Assembly: GCA_003218935.1 (NCBI GenBank)
Contig: QHPA01000190.1
Coordinates: 1 to 8,335, forward strand
Origin: Verrucomicrobiota bacterium
Lineage (GTDB): Bacteria; Verrucomicrobiota; Verrucomicrobiia; Limisphaerales; AV2
DNA: 8,335 nt
Direction: 5' to 3'
The position numbers and the translations under genes were made by a program. The notes under the pieces are model-generated. The model was not told where the DNA came from and made no database searches. It saw only the letters and a program-made list of their open reading frames with translations. Of this stretch, positions 1 to 8,335 are shown in pieces (position 1 is the first letter of the stretch; each line of letters opens with the position of its first letter).

Positions 1-1887
<1,887 letters not shown>

Positions 1888-1888
1888 A

Positions 1889-1971
1889 ATTTACGATTTA
1901 CGATTTGCGATTTACGATTGATGAATCTCGTAAAATCGAAAATCGAAAATCGTAAATCGAAAATCGCAAAT
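1889..1971. repeat. Heptamer repeat block forming an imperfect inverted repeat between sdhA and sdhB
   Basis: The left arm (1889-1916) is four head-to-tail heptamers: ATTTACG, ATTTACG, ATTTGCG, ATTTACG. The right arm (1929-1971) is CGTAAAAT, CGAAAAT, CGAAAAT, CGTAAAT, CGAAAAT, CGCAAAT, the complementary orientation of the same unit. The arms can pair as a 28-base stem with about one mismatch or bulge per heptamer around a loop at roughly 1917-1928; the heptamers at 1889-1895 and 1951-1957 pair perfectly. The block begins 2 bases after the sdhA stop, and its last two bases are the first two of the sdhB ATG. It is AT-rich inside a GC-rich region. Such heptamer stretches are, from memory, common between genes in Verrucomicrobia. 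Whether it terminates, stabilises or attenuates the sdh transcript is inference. Confidence 0.85.
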
Positions 1972-2722
1972 GAACCTGACCTTGAAAGTCTGGCGGCAGA
2001 AGAATGCGACCGCACCCGGACGCTTCGAAGCCTACGAGGCGAAGGACGTCCTCCCGGAAATGTCCTTCCTCGAAATGCTGGACGTGGTAAATGAGGAACT
2101 CATCGAGCGGGACGAGGAACCGATTGCGTTCGATTCCGACTGCCGTGAAGGCATCTGCGGCGCCTGCTCCCTCGTCATTAATGGCATTCCGCACGGCGGC
2201 CGGAAAGGCACCTCCGTCTGCCAGTTGCACTTGCGGCACTTCAAAGAAGGCGACACCGTCACCATCGAACCGTGGCGCGCGGCTGCCTTCCCGGTCGTGC
2301 GGGACCTCGTCGTGGACCGCAGCGCGTTCGACCGCATCGTTCAAGCCGGCGGCTTCGTTTCCGTCTCGACCGGCGGCGTGCCCGACGCCAACGCGATTCC
2401 GATTCCGAAAGCCGACGCCGAACACGCGATGGACGCCGCGCAGTGCATCGGCTGCGGCGCCTGCGTGGCTGCGTGCAGGAACGCGAGCGCGATGCTCTTT
2501 GTCGCCGCGAAAGTCTCTCACCTCGGCCTGCTGCCGCAGGGCAAGGTCGAGAAAGACCGCCGCGTGATGAAGCTGGTCGAAGCGATGGACGCGGAGGGCT
2601 TTGGCAACTGCACCGTCACCGGCTCCTGCGAAGCCGTCTGCCCGAAAGAGATCAGCCTCCATTTCATTGCCCGCTTGAACCGCGACTACGCCGTAGCGAT
2701 GTTGAAAGGCGGAACGGCCTGA
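1970..2722 (+). CDS. sdhB: Succinate dehydrogenase/fumarate reductase iron-sulfur subunit
   Basis: Electron-transfer subunit of complex II, passing electrons from the SdhA flavin through three iron-sulfur clusters to the membrane quinone site. The protein has 250 residues, normal for the family. The plant-type 2Fe-2S cluster ligands are Cys58, Cys63, Cys66 ([10 protein letters not shown]) and Cys84. The bacterial ferredoxin-like half carries [11 protein letters not shown] at 159-169 and Cys214, Cys220 and Cys224. By comparison with E. coli SdhB, Cys159/162/165/224 hold 4Fe-4S and Cys169/214/220 hold 3Fe-4S. The start [12 protein letters not shown] matches the usual N-terminus of B-type homologues, so ATG 1970 is preferred even though no Shine-Dalgarno precedes it and the heptamer repeat runs into the codon. 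It follows sdhA by 82 bases and is presumably co-transcribed. It ends 8 bases before the convergent purM stop. Confidence 0.97.
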   Translation: MNLTLKVWRQKNATAPGRFEAYEAKDVLPEMSFLEMLDVVNEELIERDEEPIAFDSDCREGICGACSLVINGIPHGGRKGTSVCQLHLRHFKEGDTVTIEPWRAAAFPVVRDLVVDRSAFDRIVQAGGFVSVSTGGVPDANAIPIPKADAEHAMDAAQCIGCGACVAACRNASAMLFVAAKVSHLGLLPQGKVEKDRRVMKLVEAMDAEGFGNCTVTGSCEAVCPKEISLHFIARLNRDYAVAMLKGGTA

Positions 2723-2730
2723 GAGCCGGT

Positions 2731-3822
2731 TCAGACGATTCTCACAACACCCCTGCCATTTGTCACTTCCCCGATCAACCAGGCCTTGTGCTTCCGGGCA
2801 TGGATAAATCGAAGCACCAGGCGGAAATCTTCCTTTGCGACAATCGCGACCATGCCGATGCCCATGTTGAAGACCTGATACAATTCGTCTTCCGGGACGG
2901 CGCCCTTGGCCCGGATCAGTTCGAAAATCGGGAGCATTTCCCACGAGCCTCGGCGGATGACAACGTCGCAGTTCTTTGGCAGAACGCGCGGAATGTTATC
3001 CACGAAACCGCCGCCGGTGATGTGGGCGAAGCCTTTGATAGCCGGGGACCGGCGTGATGCCGATCTTGATTTCAGGGACGGCGCCACACCGTCCCGCTCA
3101 TTGAATTTTTTCAGCAGCCCTTGCACGAGCGGGCCGTAACTGATGTGCACCTTGAGCAATTCATCGCCGATTGAGTTGCCGAGTTCGGCGACGCGGCTGC
3201 CTGGTTGCAGTTTCATCTGCTCGAAGAAAATTCGTCGCGCCAGCGAATAACCGTTTGTGTGCAGCCCGCTCGAGGCTATGCCGACGACCGCGTCGCCTGG
3301 CTTGATGGATTTGCCGTCGAGCATCCGGGCCCTTTCCACGACGCCGACAATCGTGCCGCTGACATCGTATTCGCCCGCTTGATAGAAGCCGGGCATCTGA
3401 GCGGTTTCGCCGCCGATGAGCGCACAATTGTTTTCCGCGCAGGCCTTCGCGAAGCCTTTGATGATTTCAGTGAAGACGCGTGGCTCCAGTTCGCCGGTGC
3501 CGATATAGTCCAGGAAGAAGAGTGGCTCCGCGCCGAGCACCGCGATGTCATTCACGCAATGGTTGACGAGGTCTTGACCGATGGTGTCGTGCCGACCCAG
3601 GGCGAAGGCAACCTTCAGCTTGGTGCCCACGCCATCCACGCTGGAAACCAGCACTGGCCGCCGGTATTTCCTGGTGTCGAGCGCAAACAAACCGCCGAAC
3701 CCGCCAACCTTGCCGAGCACTTCACGTCGATGGGTGGCGGCGAGGAGTCGCGGCAGCGTGGCTTTAATGCGATTGCCCAGGTCAATGTCAACGCCCGCTC
3801 GGGCATAAGCTTTTTGGTTCAT
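2731..3822 (-). CDS. purM: Phosphoribosylformylglycinamidine cyclo-ligase (AIR synthetase)
   Basis: Cytoplasmic enzyme of purine synthesis that closes FGAM to aminoimidazole ribotide using ATP. The protein has 363 residues. Family motifs in order: SSVDGVGTKLKVAF at 60-73, the HDTIGQDLVNHCVNDI stretch at 78-93, LGAEPLFFLDY at 96-106, LIGGETAQMPGFY at 135-147, DVSGTIVG at 153-160, HITGGGFVDNIPRVLP at 267-282 and FNMGIGM at 318-324. Against E. coli PurM (345 residues) there are about 20 extra residues at roughly 242-260, rich in Arg and Ser, just before the conserved glycine-rich HITGGG. They are annotated separately as a palindromic insertion and leave the frame open. The ATG at 3820-3822 begins MNQKAYARAGVDI, typical of the family; no Shine-Dalgarno is visible. 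The nearest upstream gene is 94 bases away on the same strand, with a possible promoter in the gap. Confidence 0.97.
   Translation of the reverse strand: MNQKAYARAGVDIDLGNRIKATLPRLLAATHRREVLGKVGGFGGLFALDTRKYRRPVLVSSVDGVGTKLKVAFALGRHDTIGQDLVNHCVNDIAVLGAEPLFFLDYIGTGELEPRVFTEIIKGFAKACAENNCALIGGETAQMPGFYQAGEYDVSGTIVGVVERARMLDGKSIKPGDAVVGIASSGLHTNGYSLARRIFFEQMKLQPGSRVAELGNSIGDELLKVHISYGPLVQGLLKKFNERDGVAPSLKSRSASRRSPAIKGFAHITGGGFVDNIPRVLPKNCDVVIRRGSWEMLPIFELIRAKGAVPEDELYQVFNMGIGMVAIVAKEDFRLVLRFIHARKHKAWLIGEVTNGRGVVRIV
3043..3099 (-). repeat. In-frame palindromic insertion inside purM
   Basis: This segment encodes about 19 extra PurM residues (ERDGVAPSLK then SRSASRRSP) not expected in the family. 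It contains two hairpins close together: GGGACGG at 3075-3081 with CCGTCCC at 3089-3095 (7 bp, 7-base loop), and GCCGG at 3041-3045 with CCGGC at 3049-3053 (5 bp, 3-base loop). Both fall in or at the edge of the extra segment, and its length is a multiple of three. This resembles in behaviour the small palindromic repeats that insert in frame in genes of other bacteria, such as the Rickettsia palindromic elements. A second copy is not visible in this window, so calling it a dispersed repeat is inference. Confidence 0.5.
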
Positions 3823-3836
3823 TGGGAATTTGGGCG

Positions 3837-3865
3837 ATTATTTAAGGGAAGCGAATTTCTGCCCA
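3837..3865 (-). promoter_or_regulatory. Possible sigma-70-like promoter for purM
   Basis: On the minus strand, TGGGCA (3860-3865, 4 of 6 matches to TTGACA) lies 17 bases before AATAAT (3837-3842, 5 of 6 matches to TATAAT). Transcription would start near 3830, leaving a leader of only about 8 bases before the purM ATG, which would agree with the lack of a Shine-Dalgarno. It sits in the 94-base gap behind the unknown 592-residue gene. The match is by eye and promoter consensus in this lineage is not assured. Confidence 0.3.
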
Positions 3866-3916
3866 GACCGGACGCCGCTGCCAGCCGGCATAAACTCGTC
3901 GGCAACCATTCGCGAG

Positions 3917-5695
3917 TTAAACACCGGCCACTTGCGTCGCCGCCGGAATCGTTTCAACGGCAGGTTCTGTTGCCTGGGTAACAACCGCTGTCGTCACTTC
4001 GAGCGTGGCGGGGATTGCGGCGCTGCCCGCCGTTGCAGCCGGCTGAGTGATTTCCGCACTTGGTGGAACACCATCGGGTTCAGTTTGACCCTGCGGGGCT
4101 GCTTCGGCGCTCGATCCTGTTTCCAGCACTGCGGTCCCTTCGGTTTGTGTTGCGGCGGGTTTCGCTTCCGGCCTGGGCGGTTTCGGAGCTGGCTTCTTGG
4201 CGGTCTCAATTCTGCCGTTGGCGAACTCCAACACGTGCCCTTGATGAATCAGCCAGTGCAAATCCGCAATGACCGCCGTTTGTTCCGGTGTCGGATCGTG
4301 AAGGTCGCCAGACGCTTTCGGCACGGCGGCTGAAGGCGAAGACACCCCCGCAATCTGTTCCGCTGTCGGCGGCGACGCGACCGCGCCTTCCGCTGGAGGA
4401 GGGGTTGCAGGAGCGGCGGACGGCGCGGGCGACGGCGCCAACGTTCCAATCAATTGCCGTCGCGCGCAACCGGGATGCGCGTTGATGAAATCGACGATGC
4501 GCTTGACGCCATCGGAAACCGGCGTGGTTTGCAAATCGAGGTAATGCGGCCGCGCGACTGCGACGTGGGTGATGGTCTTGTTTACTTTGAAAAATTGCAG
4601 GCCATGTGCGGCAAACTGTTGACTCAGGGTCGTGACGACCTTGAGCGGGAAACGTTGCTGTTCGTCCCATGCCCGCCGCACCAAATGGCGCAGCGCCGGC
4701 GTCGGCAACTGCTGGGCCGCGGTGGCAAGCAGCGTGTGCGATTCGACTGCGCGAATAATGTTGCCGCAATGTACTTCACGGAAATGTTGTTCCACTTCCT
4801 CGCGACTGCCGAGGCGTTTCCCCTCAGACACGTTCAAACAAACGAATTCCGTCTTCCAGCTCTGCTCTTCGATCCACTTTTTGACGACCGCCTCGTCCTT
4901 CACGATTTTCACCTTCGATTTGTAAACCTCGAAGGGCATCCGGGAAAAGCGCTCGGCGTGCAGTTTGCGCAATTTGTTTTGGTAATCGTGATAATTTGGC
5001 GGGCCGAGAATGATGCCGCTGAGAGCGCACTGAGCGACGAACGTGTAAGTGCCCTTCGGCGGATCGGCTGGCGTGCGCTCGGCTTTGTAGAACGTGTCGA
5101 AGTGCTTTCGTAAAACATGGTTTACCGCATCCTGATCAGAAAACCAGAGCGTGTCGTCGAGGTTACAAATCCAGAGCGGCTGAGCAACCTGATCGTCCGG
5201 CTTTTTCGCCACCCGGAACGTGACGTGATACCGGTCCGGCCGTTTCAAAATCAAATGAGCGATATCAAAAATCGGATACGCCCGACCGGTCAGCTTGATT
5301 TGCCGGGCGAGTGATTCGACACCCCTTTCCTCCGGCACGAACGATACACTGACTTCGGGCAACGGCTGGATCGGTTCCCGTTTCTCTTCCTGCCGGGGTC
5401 TGTCGAAACGGCCTCCCTCGCGACGTGGCGGGCCCGCGCGTCCTTCACGCTGCTTGCGTGGTCGGTCCTGATCCGCGTCATCGCGTTGCCGGGGGGCTGA
5501 TTGCTCAGCCCTTTTGCCGCGCCGCTGACGACGCTCGCGCCCGGGCGGGCCGGACTCCGCCGCGCTGCCCTCGTATTTGGCGTAGCGATTGGCGTCGGGC
5601 GACTGTTTGGCCCAGGCAGGCAGGAGTTGCAGCTCCAGATCTTCCAAATCCAAACCGATTTCAGGCGGATCGCTCATGTGCCACGACTGCGTCAT
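3917..5695 (-). CDS. Uncharacterised conserved-looking protein with disordered arms and a possible split winged helix
   Basis: I do not recognise a named family. It has 592 residues, with no signal peptide or membrane segment. Residues 1-45 are acidic and partly hydrophobic (EIGLDLEDLELQLLPAWAKQ). Residues 46-110 are a charged, Arg/Gln/Glu/Pro-rich low-complexity stretch that could bind nucleic acid. Residues about 115-390 look globular, with many aromatic and hydrophobic positions (for example PLWICNLDDTLWFSDQDAV and the HYLDLQTTPVSDGVKRI region). Residues 396-419 (VKRIVDFINAHPGCARRQL) and 472-497 (ADLHWLIHQGHVLEFANGRIE) look like the two halves of a winged-helix fold, separated by about 50 Ala/Pro-rich residues. 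The tail (500-592) is Ala/Pro/Thr-rich and probably disordered. The start is uncertain: ATG 5693-5695 or the second Met at 5675-5677 (MSDPPEIG), with no Shine-Dalgarno for either. A role in RNA or DNA binding is only a guess. Confidence 0.85.
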   Translation of the reverse strand: MTQSWHMSDPPEIGLDLEDLELQLLPAWAKQSPDANRYAKYEGSAAESGPPGRERRQRRGKRAEQSAPRQRDDADQDRPRKQREGRAGPPRREGGRFDRPRQEEKREPIQPLPEVSVSFVPEERGVESLARQIKLTGRAYPIFDIAHLILKRPDRYHVTFRVAKKPDDQVAQPLWICNLDDTLWFSDQDAVNHVLRKHFDTFYKAERTPADPPKGTYTFVAQCALSGIILGPPNYHDYQNKLRKLHAERFSRMPFEVYKSKVKIVKDEAVVKKWIEEQSWKTEFVCLNVSEGKRLGSREEVEQHFREVHCGNIIRAVESHTLLATAAQQLPTPALRHLVRRAWDEQQRFPLKVVTTLSQQFAAHGLQFFKVNKTITHVAVARPHYLDLQTTPVSDGVKRIVDFINAHPGCARRQLIGTLAPSPAPSAAPATPPPAEGAVASPPTAEQIAGVSSPSAAVPKASGDLHDPTPEQTAVIADLHWLIHQGHVLEFANGRIETAKKPAPKPPRPEAKPAATQTEGTAVLETGSSAEAAPQGQTEPDGVPPSAEITQPAATAGSAAIPATLEVTTAVVTQATEPAVETIPAATQVAGV

Positions 5696-5699
5696 TTAC

Positions 5700-5713
5700 G
5701 CGCGACGGCGCGC
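5700..5713 (-). promoter_or_regulatory. GC hairpin just before the start of the unknown 592-residue gene
   Basis: GCGCG (5700-5704) can pair with CGCGC (5709-5713) around a 4-base loop. It lies 4 bases before ATG 5695 and 22 bases before the alternative ATG at 5677. If the first ATG were used, the hairpin would cover the ribosome landing zone, which slightly favours the second start or points to translational control. A short GC stem can arise by chance in DNA of this composition. Confidence 0.25.
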
Positions 5714-5846
5714 CTCGAACAAAACGGACAATTAGAATGAATTGCTCCCGGGCGGAATGCAAGCGCCAGGTTGGTCCCTGAGCGCTTGGCCGAAATCGCA
5801 ACTCACCATCAAGTTTGCTCCATCCGATCTGCCTGGCGCCGGAAGC

Positions 5847-7007
5847 CTACCTTCTGTCGAGACTTGCACTGCTCGCGCGCTTGGCAACTTTGCGGCTCGT
5901 CTTGATTTTCGTCACGGTGCCGGTTTTTAGATATTTTATTTTGACTTTGTTCAGGATTTCCTCGCGGCGAGCGTAGAGGCGTTTCAGCCGGCGCGGCTTC
6001 ACCCGGCTCAGGCAACAGGCGGTCAGCAGTGGCAGCGCGATGGTCGAGTCGGTGTAGCAAACGACGCAATCGGGCAGCGTGTCGGGATCAACTTTGCCCC
6101 AGCTCACGGCTTCGGCGGGTGTCGCACCGCTAAGACCGCCGGTGTCAGGACGGGCGTCCGTGCATTGGAGGAAGTAATCATGGCCTTTTTCCGGGATGCC
6201 CATGACCTCCTGAATTTGCGGCTCGGTCTGGAGCACGAAGTTTTTCGGCGAGCCGCCGCCCAGGATGAACACGCTCGACTTGTGGCCGGTGCTCTTCGCT
6301 TCATAAACGATGGCGGCGGTCTGATTCACGTCACGGTTCACGTCGAACATCAGCCGCGAGCCGCGCAACGCCATCGCGGCGACATTCATGCCGATGCTGG
6401 AATCGCCCGGACTGCTCGTGAAAATCGGGATGCCGCAGGCGTAGCCGGTGGCGAGCACGCTCGCCTCCTTCAAGCCGAGCTGGCGGCTGCGCTCGTGAAC
6501 GTATTTGCCCAGCAGGTAGTGAAATTCGTCGGTGCCCATCGGGCGCTGGAATTCGGCTCCCTGGATGACTTCGCGTACGAACGCGTCGGTGTCGAGCAGC
6601 ACGTTGTAGTGAAAGAGAACGTCGTAGATGCGAATGACGCCGTCACGATGCAGTTTCACGTCGTCCAGGAATGGTGAGCCCTGATAGAGCGCCAGGTCGA
6701 GGCCGTAGTGCAGATCGTGGTAAAGGTTCGCACCGGTGGAGACGATCCAATCGACGAAGCCGGCCCGCATGAGCGGGATGAGGCACGATTTGCCGAGGCC
6801 CGCCGGCGTCAGCGCACCGGTGAGGCTCATGCCGATGAAGCCGTCGTTGGGCAGCATTTTCTCGGCGAGCAATCTGGCCGCTTCGCGCAGACGTCCGCCG
6901 TTGTAAGCGAGAAAAGTTCGATCGACGAGATCAGCGGCGGAAATGTCCTTGTCCACGCCGAGCGGGTCGAGGCGCGGACAGGTGGCGAGCTTGTTCGTCT
7001 TGCTCAT
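5847..7007 (-). CDS. Deoxyhypusine synthase-like protein (bacterial DHS/homospermidine synthase family)
   Basis: The protein has 386 residues and shows the deoxyhypusine synthase fold family, whose members use NAD to move the aminobutyl group of spermidine to a lysine or an amine. Motifs: [13 protein letters not shown] at 60-72, the [12 protein letters not shown] stretch at 90-101, [20 protein letters not shown] at 187-206, ILGGGSPKN at 248-256, and EAVSWGKV at 299-306, whose Lys305 lines up with the imine-forming Lys329 of human DHS. By my alignment to human DHS recalled from memory, His288 is replaced by Asn256 and the spermidine-contacting Asp316 by Leu292, so the acceptor or donor may differ from eIF5A-type chemistry. 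Bacteria lack eIF5A; homospermidine formation or another polyamine reaction is more likely. The last 30 or so residues form a basic Lys/Arg tail. ATG 7005-7007 has no Shine-Dalgarno. The next gene on the same strand begins 151 bases on. Confidence 0.9.
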   Translation of the reverse strand: MSKTNKLATCPRLDPLGVDKDISAADLVDRTFLAYNGGRLREAARLLAEKMLPNDGFIGMSLTGALTPAGLGKSCLIPLMRAGFVDWIVSTGANLYHDLHYGLDLALYQGSPFLDDVKLHRDGVIRIYDVLFHYNVLLDTDAFVREVIQGAEFQRPMGTDEFHYLLGKYVHERSRQLGLKEASVLATGYACGIPIFTSSPGDSSIGMNVAAMALRGSRLMFDVNRDVNQTAAIVYEAKSTGHKSSVFILGGGSPKNFVLQTEPQIQEVMGIPEKGHDYFLQCTDARPDTGGLSGATPAEAVSWGKVDPDTLPDCVVCYTDSTIALPLLTACCLSRVKPRRLKRLYARREEILNKVKIKYLKTGTVTKIKTSRKVAKRASSASLDRR

Positions 7008-7142
7008 GCGCCGAGGAGTTTTACTGAACCGAACTTAAACGCAAATGGATTTTGGATCGGAAGCCTTTCGCAGGATCATTCTGCGCGCTGGACATCCCTG
7101 CCGGCTTGCCTCGTGTCGCGCTCCTTGGCAGACTCACTCCAG
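7008..7142. promoter_or_regulatory. Divergent intergenic region between the DHS-like gene and lpxK
   Basis: The two genes start in opposite directions here, so this 135-base gap should hold start signals for both unless lpxK is read from elsewhere. The best plus-strand candidate is TTGGAT (7052-7057) with GATCAT (7074-7079) at 16-base spacing, a weak match. No convincing minus-strand promoter and no operator palindrome stood out. The sequence facing the DHS-like start is CTCCTC on its coding strand, not a ribosome binding site. Confidence 0.3.
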
Positions 7143-8315
7143 ATGCGTGAACGCCTCCGAGCCTGGACCGAAGCGGTTGAAACCTTTGTCCTCGAAGTCA
7201 TCTTTGAACAACGCCGCGGCAAGCGAGCCGCCATGCTTCGGGTTGTGCTGCTCGCGCTTTCGAAAATTTTTCAAGTCCTCGTCAAGGCTCGCCGCTTCCT
7301 TTACAACGTCCGCATTCTCCGCGACACCACCCTTGGGGTACAGGTCATCGCCATCGGCAATCTGACGGTCGGCGGTACCGGCAAAACGCCGGTCGTGGAA
7401 AAATTCGCCCGCGAACTCCGCGACCAGGGCCGCACCGTGGCCATCCTCTCGCGCGGCTACCGATCCAAGCCGCCGCCGCTGGCCAAACGATTGATCGACA
7501 GATTTTTGTTGCGCCGGGACCGCACGCCGCCGCGGGTGGTGTCCGATGGCAAGTCGCTTCTGCTCGATTCCGAAACGGCCGGCGATGAGCCTTACATGCT
7601 CGCGTCGAACCTCAAGGACGTGGTGGTGCTGGTGGACAAGGACCGCGTGAAAGGCGGCCGTTACGCGATTGAAAAATTCGGCTGCGACACGCTTTTGCTC
7701 GACGACGGCTTTCAATACTGGAAATTGCGCGGCCGGCGGATGGACGTTGTGCTCATTGATTACCAGCAACCCTTTGGCAACGAACAGATGCTGCCGCGCG
7801 GCACGTTGCGGGAGCCGCCGTCGCATTTGGCCCGTGCCAGCACCATCTTCATCACCAAGAGCGACGGCAACACCGCTGCGCTCCGCCAGCGCATCGCGCA
7901 GTACAATGCCACGGCCGGCGTCATTGAGTGCGTGCACCACCCGCTTTATTTCGAGGACGTGTTCACCGGCGAGCGGCACGGCCTCGAATTGCTCCCGGGA
8001 AAAAAAGTCGCCTCGCTCAGCGGCATCGCGCAGCCGGAAAGCTTTGAGCGCAGTCTCGTCTCGCTCGGCGGTGAACTTGTTTATTCCAAACGCTTCGCTG
8101 ATCATCACCGCTTCAGCCAGCAGGAAGTGTTGAACGTCATCAACCGCAGCAAGAAGCGGCAGGCGCACGCGATCATCACCACACAAAAGGACGCGGTGCG
8201 CTTCCCGAAAATTGACCGGCGCGACCTGCCCATTTTGTTCATGCGCGTCGAAATCAAAATCCTCAGCGGCGGCGACGACTTCCGCGACGTGGTCCGGCGC
8301 ATCTGTTTCCAGTAG
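7143..8315 (+). CDS. lpxK: Tetraacyldisaccharide 4'-kinase (lipid A 4'-kinase)
   Basis: Inner-membrane-associated kinase of the Raetz pathway that phosphorylates the 4' position of the tetraacyl disaccharide lipid A precursor. The protein has 390 residues from ATG 7143. The P-loop IGNLTVGGTGKTP is at 71-83, followed by ILSRGYRSK at 101-109, AGDEPYML at 146-153, VDKDR at 164-168, LLLDDGFQYWKLR at 184-196, DVVLID at 201-206, FGNEQMLPRGTLREP at 211-225 and ITTQKDAVRF at 345-354. The usual His after DDGFQ is Tyr here, which I recall as common in Verrucomicrobia. It is longer than E. coli LpxK (328) mainly through an N-terminal helical segment (MRERLRAWTEAVETFVLEVI) before the hydrophobic stretch at 31-48. 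The frame is open back to 6708, but that part is antisense to the DHS-like gene, so the ATG at 7143 is chosen. Its presence implies an LPS outer membrane. Confidence 0.95.
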   Translation: MRERLRAWTEAVETFVLEVIFEQRRGKRAAMLRVVLLALSKIFQVLVKARRFLYNVRILRDTTLGVQVIAIGNLTVGGTGKTPVVEKFARELRDQGRTVAILSRGYRSKPPPLAKRLIDRFLLRRDRTPPRVVSDGKSLLLDSETAGDEPYMLASNLKDVVVLVDKDRVKGGRYAIEKFGCDTLLLDDGFQYWKLRGRRMDVVLIDYQQPFGNEQMLPRGTLREPPSHLARASTIFITKSDGNTAALRQRIAQYNATAGVIECVHHPLYFEDVFTGERHGLELLPGKKVASLSGIAQPESFERSLVSLGGELVYSKRFADHHRFSQQEVLNVINRSKKRQAHAIITTQKDAVRFPKIDRRDLPILFMRVEIKILSGGDDFRDVVRRICFQ

Positions 8316-8318
8316 GCC

Positions 8319-8335
8319 ATGGACCTGTTGCTTTA
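8319..8335 (+). CDS. Start of a downstream gene, cut by the window edge
   Basis: ATG at 8319-8321 lies 3 bases after the lpxK stop and opens a hydrophobic frame (MDLLL) that runs off the end. The close spacing suggests translational coupling with lpxK. A lipid A acyltransferase (LpxL-type) would fit this start and location, but five residues cannot identify it. Confidence 0.4.

Noticed and set aside
1889..1971. CRISPR array
   Set aside because: The unit is 7 bases, contiguous, and present in two opposed orientations, with no spacers and no cas genes nearby.
5760..5788. CAAGCGC/GCGCTTG hairpin as a terminator after the DHS-like gene
   Set aside because: The 7-bp stem has a 15-base loop and no T run follows on the minus strand, so termination is not supported. 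An overlapping 8-base inverted pair (5763-5770 with 5832-5839) is also too far apart to interpret.
6708..7142. N-terminal extension of lpxK back to 6708
   Set aside because: The upstream part is antisense to the DHS-like gene and has no LpxK similarity; the family N-terminus begins at ATG 7143.

Overview
The window is a GC-rich piece of bacterial chromosome that reads as housekeeping DNA. It most likely comes from a Gram-negative member of the Verrucomicrobiota (Pedosphaera/Limisphaerales-like) or a close PVC relative. This assignment is inference from remembered family features: an SdhA/SdhB pair of the Bacteroidetes/Chlamydiae/Verrucomicrobia (B-type) kind, an LpxK with a long N-terminal helical extension, a bacterial deoxyhypusine-synthase-like enzyme, AT-rich heptamer repeats between genes, and starts without Shine-Dalgarno sequences.

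Layout. Positions 1-1887 (+) hold the succinate dehydrogenase/fumarate reductase flavoprotein (sdhA), lacking only its extreme N-terminus. A heptamer inverted-repeat block (1889-1971) separates it from the iron-sulfur subunit sdhB (1970-2722, +). Only 8 bases further on, the end of purM (2731-3822, -) faces sdhB. Behind purM on the minus strand lie a 592-residue uncharacterised protein with disordered arms (3917-5695) and a deoxyhypusine synthase/homospermidine synthase-like protein (5847-7007). A 135-base divergent gap leads to lpxK (7143-8315, +), and a new reading frame begins at 8319 and runs off the window.

How the genes relate. SdhA and SdhB form the soluble catalytic arm of respiratory complex II. 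The membrane cytochrome b subunit (sdhC) is expected upstream, outside the window. PurM performs the fifth step of purine synthesis. LpxK phosphorylates the lipid A precursor, and the following frame may continue a lipid A gene cluster. The minus-strand order is DHS-like, unknown protein, purM, with gaps of 151 and 94 bases, so these could be separate units rather than a tight operon.

No mobile element, CRISPR array, RNA gene or obvious new multi-gene system was seen. The points that most deserve a second look are the in-frame palindromic insertion in purM, the heptamer block overlapping the sdhB start codon, the altered active-site positions of the DHS-like enzyme, and the unknown protein with a possible winged helix split by a low-complexity linker.
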